This document shows, piece after piece, positions 63,139 through 64,000 of a stretch of 64,000 bases of DNA (position 1 is its first letter; the number at the start of each line of letters is the position of its first letter). The translations under genes were made by a program, and so were the position numbers. A model generated the notes under the pieces. That model did no database searches, was not told the DNA's origin, and saw only the letters and a program-made list of their open reading frames with translations. This DNA comes from Candidatus Gastranaerophilales bacterium (GTDB taxonomy: Bacteria > Cyanobacteriota > Vampirovibrionia > Gastranaerophilales > Gastranaerophilaceae), in assembly GCA_944323135.1 (NCBI GenBank), contig CALURI010000008.1, positions 41,188 through 105,187 on the forward strand, read 5' to 3'.

Positions 63139-63643
63139 TATTTCTGACGAAACCAAAATAATTATACTCATTTGGATTGTTGATTTCCGTTTTTAGATTT
63201 TCAAAATAATCCATATTAAAATTAGGAATTATAGATGAGTTATTATCATAATATACTCCTTTATAATTATAATGAAATTCAGTTGGCCTTGAATTCTCAT
63301 ATTCATACTCTCCAACAGAACACATAAAACCTTTATATTTAGCCTTGAAAAACTTATGCGTTGGAGAATATTTTGTTGACGATATAACATGTGTTATATA
63401 TCCTTCACCATACGGACATTTAATATTTTCGATATCTCCGCCGGGATCTAATTCTTCCATTACATCTATAGAATAAGTATCATATTTTTTGTTATACTTA
63501 TAAGAGTTTAAATCATAATCTAAATATCCGCCATTTATAAAGTGGGTATCATTAATTTTATTTAAAAATTCTTTTGCATAAGCGAAATAATTCCCGTATA
63601 AAGCTATAACACATAGTGCTATTGTTAAGATTATTTTTTTCAT
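63122..63643 (-). CDS. Hypothetical secreted protein facing the M23 gene
   Basis: 173 residues. The N-terminal MKKIILTIALCVIALYGNYFAYA is a signal peptide with cleavage likely after AYA, so it is periplasmic or surface-located. The mature part is tyrosine- and asparagine-rich, with two cysteines (IKCPYGEG and GFMCSVGE). No known family. Being exported, convergent and overlapping with the M23 gene, it could be an immunity-type partner of that peptidase; this is inference from context only. Confidence 0.6.
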   Translation of the reverse strand: MKKIILTIALCVIALYGNYFAYAKEFLNKINDTHFINGGYLDYDLNSYKYNKKYDTYSIDVMEELDPGGDIENIKCPYGEGYITHVISSTKYSPTHKFFKAKYKGFMCSVGEYEYENSRPTEFHYNYKGVYYDNNSSIIPNFNMDYFENLKTEINNPNEYNYFGFVRNIKNLF

Positions 63644-63761
63644 AATTTAATACCTTGATAGTTTCTCCAGATAGACATTAGTTTATAATTTTTATTTATC
63701 TCAGGATGGTAAAAGTCGAGCTTTTGTCCAAACTTACTAAAAACAGCTCTGTATATATATT

Positions 63762-63931
63762 TCAAAAAGGACTCTTTTTATTTGCCCAAAGAGAATTTTG
63801 ATGCAAGCTTGATAAAATTCTCTAAAAATCACAACAAAGAAATTCTCTTGAATCCGCTAAGGTCTGCACGGTGCGGCAAAATTGGCATTAAAGGAATGGC
63901 TATCACAAGCCTCTGAATTTTAATGGTGGAG
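63762..63931 (+). repeat. Long repeat 3 (left arm joined to tRNA-Ala 3' end)
   Basis: Starts TTCAAAAAGGACTCTTTTTA and ends CCTCTGAATTTTAATGGTGGAG, where it runs into the tRNA gene. Three related strings AGAGAATTTT, AAAATTCTCT and AAATTCTCTT may be protein-binding arms, and the first two can form a 10-bp stem. GGCTATCACAAGCC is another hairpin. It fills most of the 280-bp gap 63644-63923. Confidence 0.85.
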
Positions 63932-63999
63932 GTTAGGAGATTCGAACTCCTGACCCCCTGCGTGCAAAGCAGGTGCTCTACCAGCTGAGCTAAACCCCC
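63924..63999 (-). tRNA. tRNA-Ala (anticodon TGC), with encoded CCA
   Basis: Complete cloverleaf on the minus strand. Acceptor GGGGGTT pairs with AACCTCC (one G-U), the D arm contains GCTCAGCTGGTAGAGC, the anticodon stem CCTGC/GCAGG encloses TTTGCAC (TGC), and the T arm contains AGGAG-TTCGAAT-CTCCT. A discriminator A is followed by CCA in the DNA. The 3' end is the part shared with the att-like cores and is the likely integration target of the island. Confidence 0.95.
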
Positions 64000-64000
64000 A

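Overview
The window is AT-rich (roughly one third G+C by eye) and uses the standard code. It most resembles a gut member of the non-photosynthetic cyanobacterial class Vampirovibrionia/Melainabacteria (order Gastranaerophilales). The reasons are a GH57 alpha-amylase-type enzyme, a Gram-negative style autotransporter with a C-terminal beta-barrel, an ordinary bacterial housekeeping set (nagZ, dut, alaS, mfd, murA, grpE, dnaJ, ruvC), and several lineage-type hypothetical proteins that open with a short '(V/A)(S/K)F(T/S)G' tag. The assignment is inference from gene content; no rRNA is present.

Positions 1 to about 32.8 kb look like core chromosome: nagZ (cut by the left edge), TPR and glycosyltransferase genes, an AGCS amino-acid/sodium symporter with a possibly structured leader plus an ACT protein, GH57 amylase, dut with two small DNA-binding proteins, alaS, an 11-residue-repeat protein, tRNA-Arg(TCT), a DHA2 exporter, a PrsA/SurA-like foldase lipoprotein, mfd, murA, grpE-dnaJ, a beta-propeller protein, an O-methyltransferase, ruvC, an EndoQ-like PHP endonuclease, tRNA-Ala(GGC) and a PrxQ/Bcp peroxiredoxin. 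Rho-independent terminators are frequent. Several genes have an extended -10 box (TGnTATAAT) only 6-7 bases before the ATG, suggesting leaderless mRNAs.

From about 32.8 kb onward the content is accessory. First come two broken neighbouring genes (a small monooxygenase and its HxlR-type regulator), a type IIG restriction-modification enzyme and a flavodoxin/ferredoxin protein. From 37.8 kb to the tRNA-Ala(TGC) gene at the right edge (63,924-63,999) lies what I read as a layered island inserted at the 3' end of that tRNA. The 9-base motif ATGGTGGAG, which contains the tRNA 3' end, occurs at 37,816, 56,103, 60,532 and 63,923. The last three copies are preceded by related ~140-170 bp left arms, and those at 56,103 and 60,532 are followed by a related right arm. 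This cuts the island into unit 1 (37.8-56.1 kb: helicase plus GHKL ATPase, RhuM, DUF5681, ParB-methyltransferase, a large autotransporter, an Mrr nuclease inside 61-bp inverted repeats, and a DUF2924 plus large serine recombinase pair), unit 2 (56.1-60.5 kb: a DUF559-RecQ helicase fusion plus a small membrane coiled-coil protein) and unit 3 (60.5-63.9 kb: a Fic gene bracketed by direct repeats, then an MuF-like/M23 peptidase fusion facing a secreted protein). Units 2 and 3 carry no recombinase.

Five accessory genes between 32.8 and 51.4 kb are broken by one lesion each: four in-frame stop codons and one frameshift, with clear homology continuing on the far side. No such lesion was seen in the core half. 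The strongest candidates for undescribed biology are the tRNA-anchored cassette array, the DUF559-RecQ/membrane-protein pair, the helicase/GHKL pair, the MuF-M23 fusion with its convergent secreted partner, and the inverted-repeat-bounded Mrr module.
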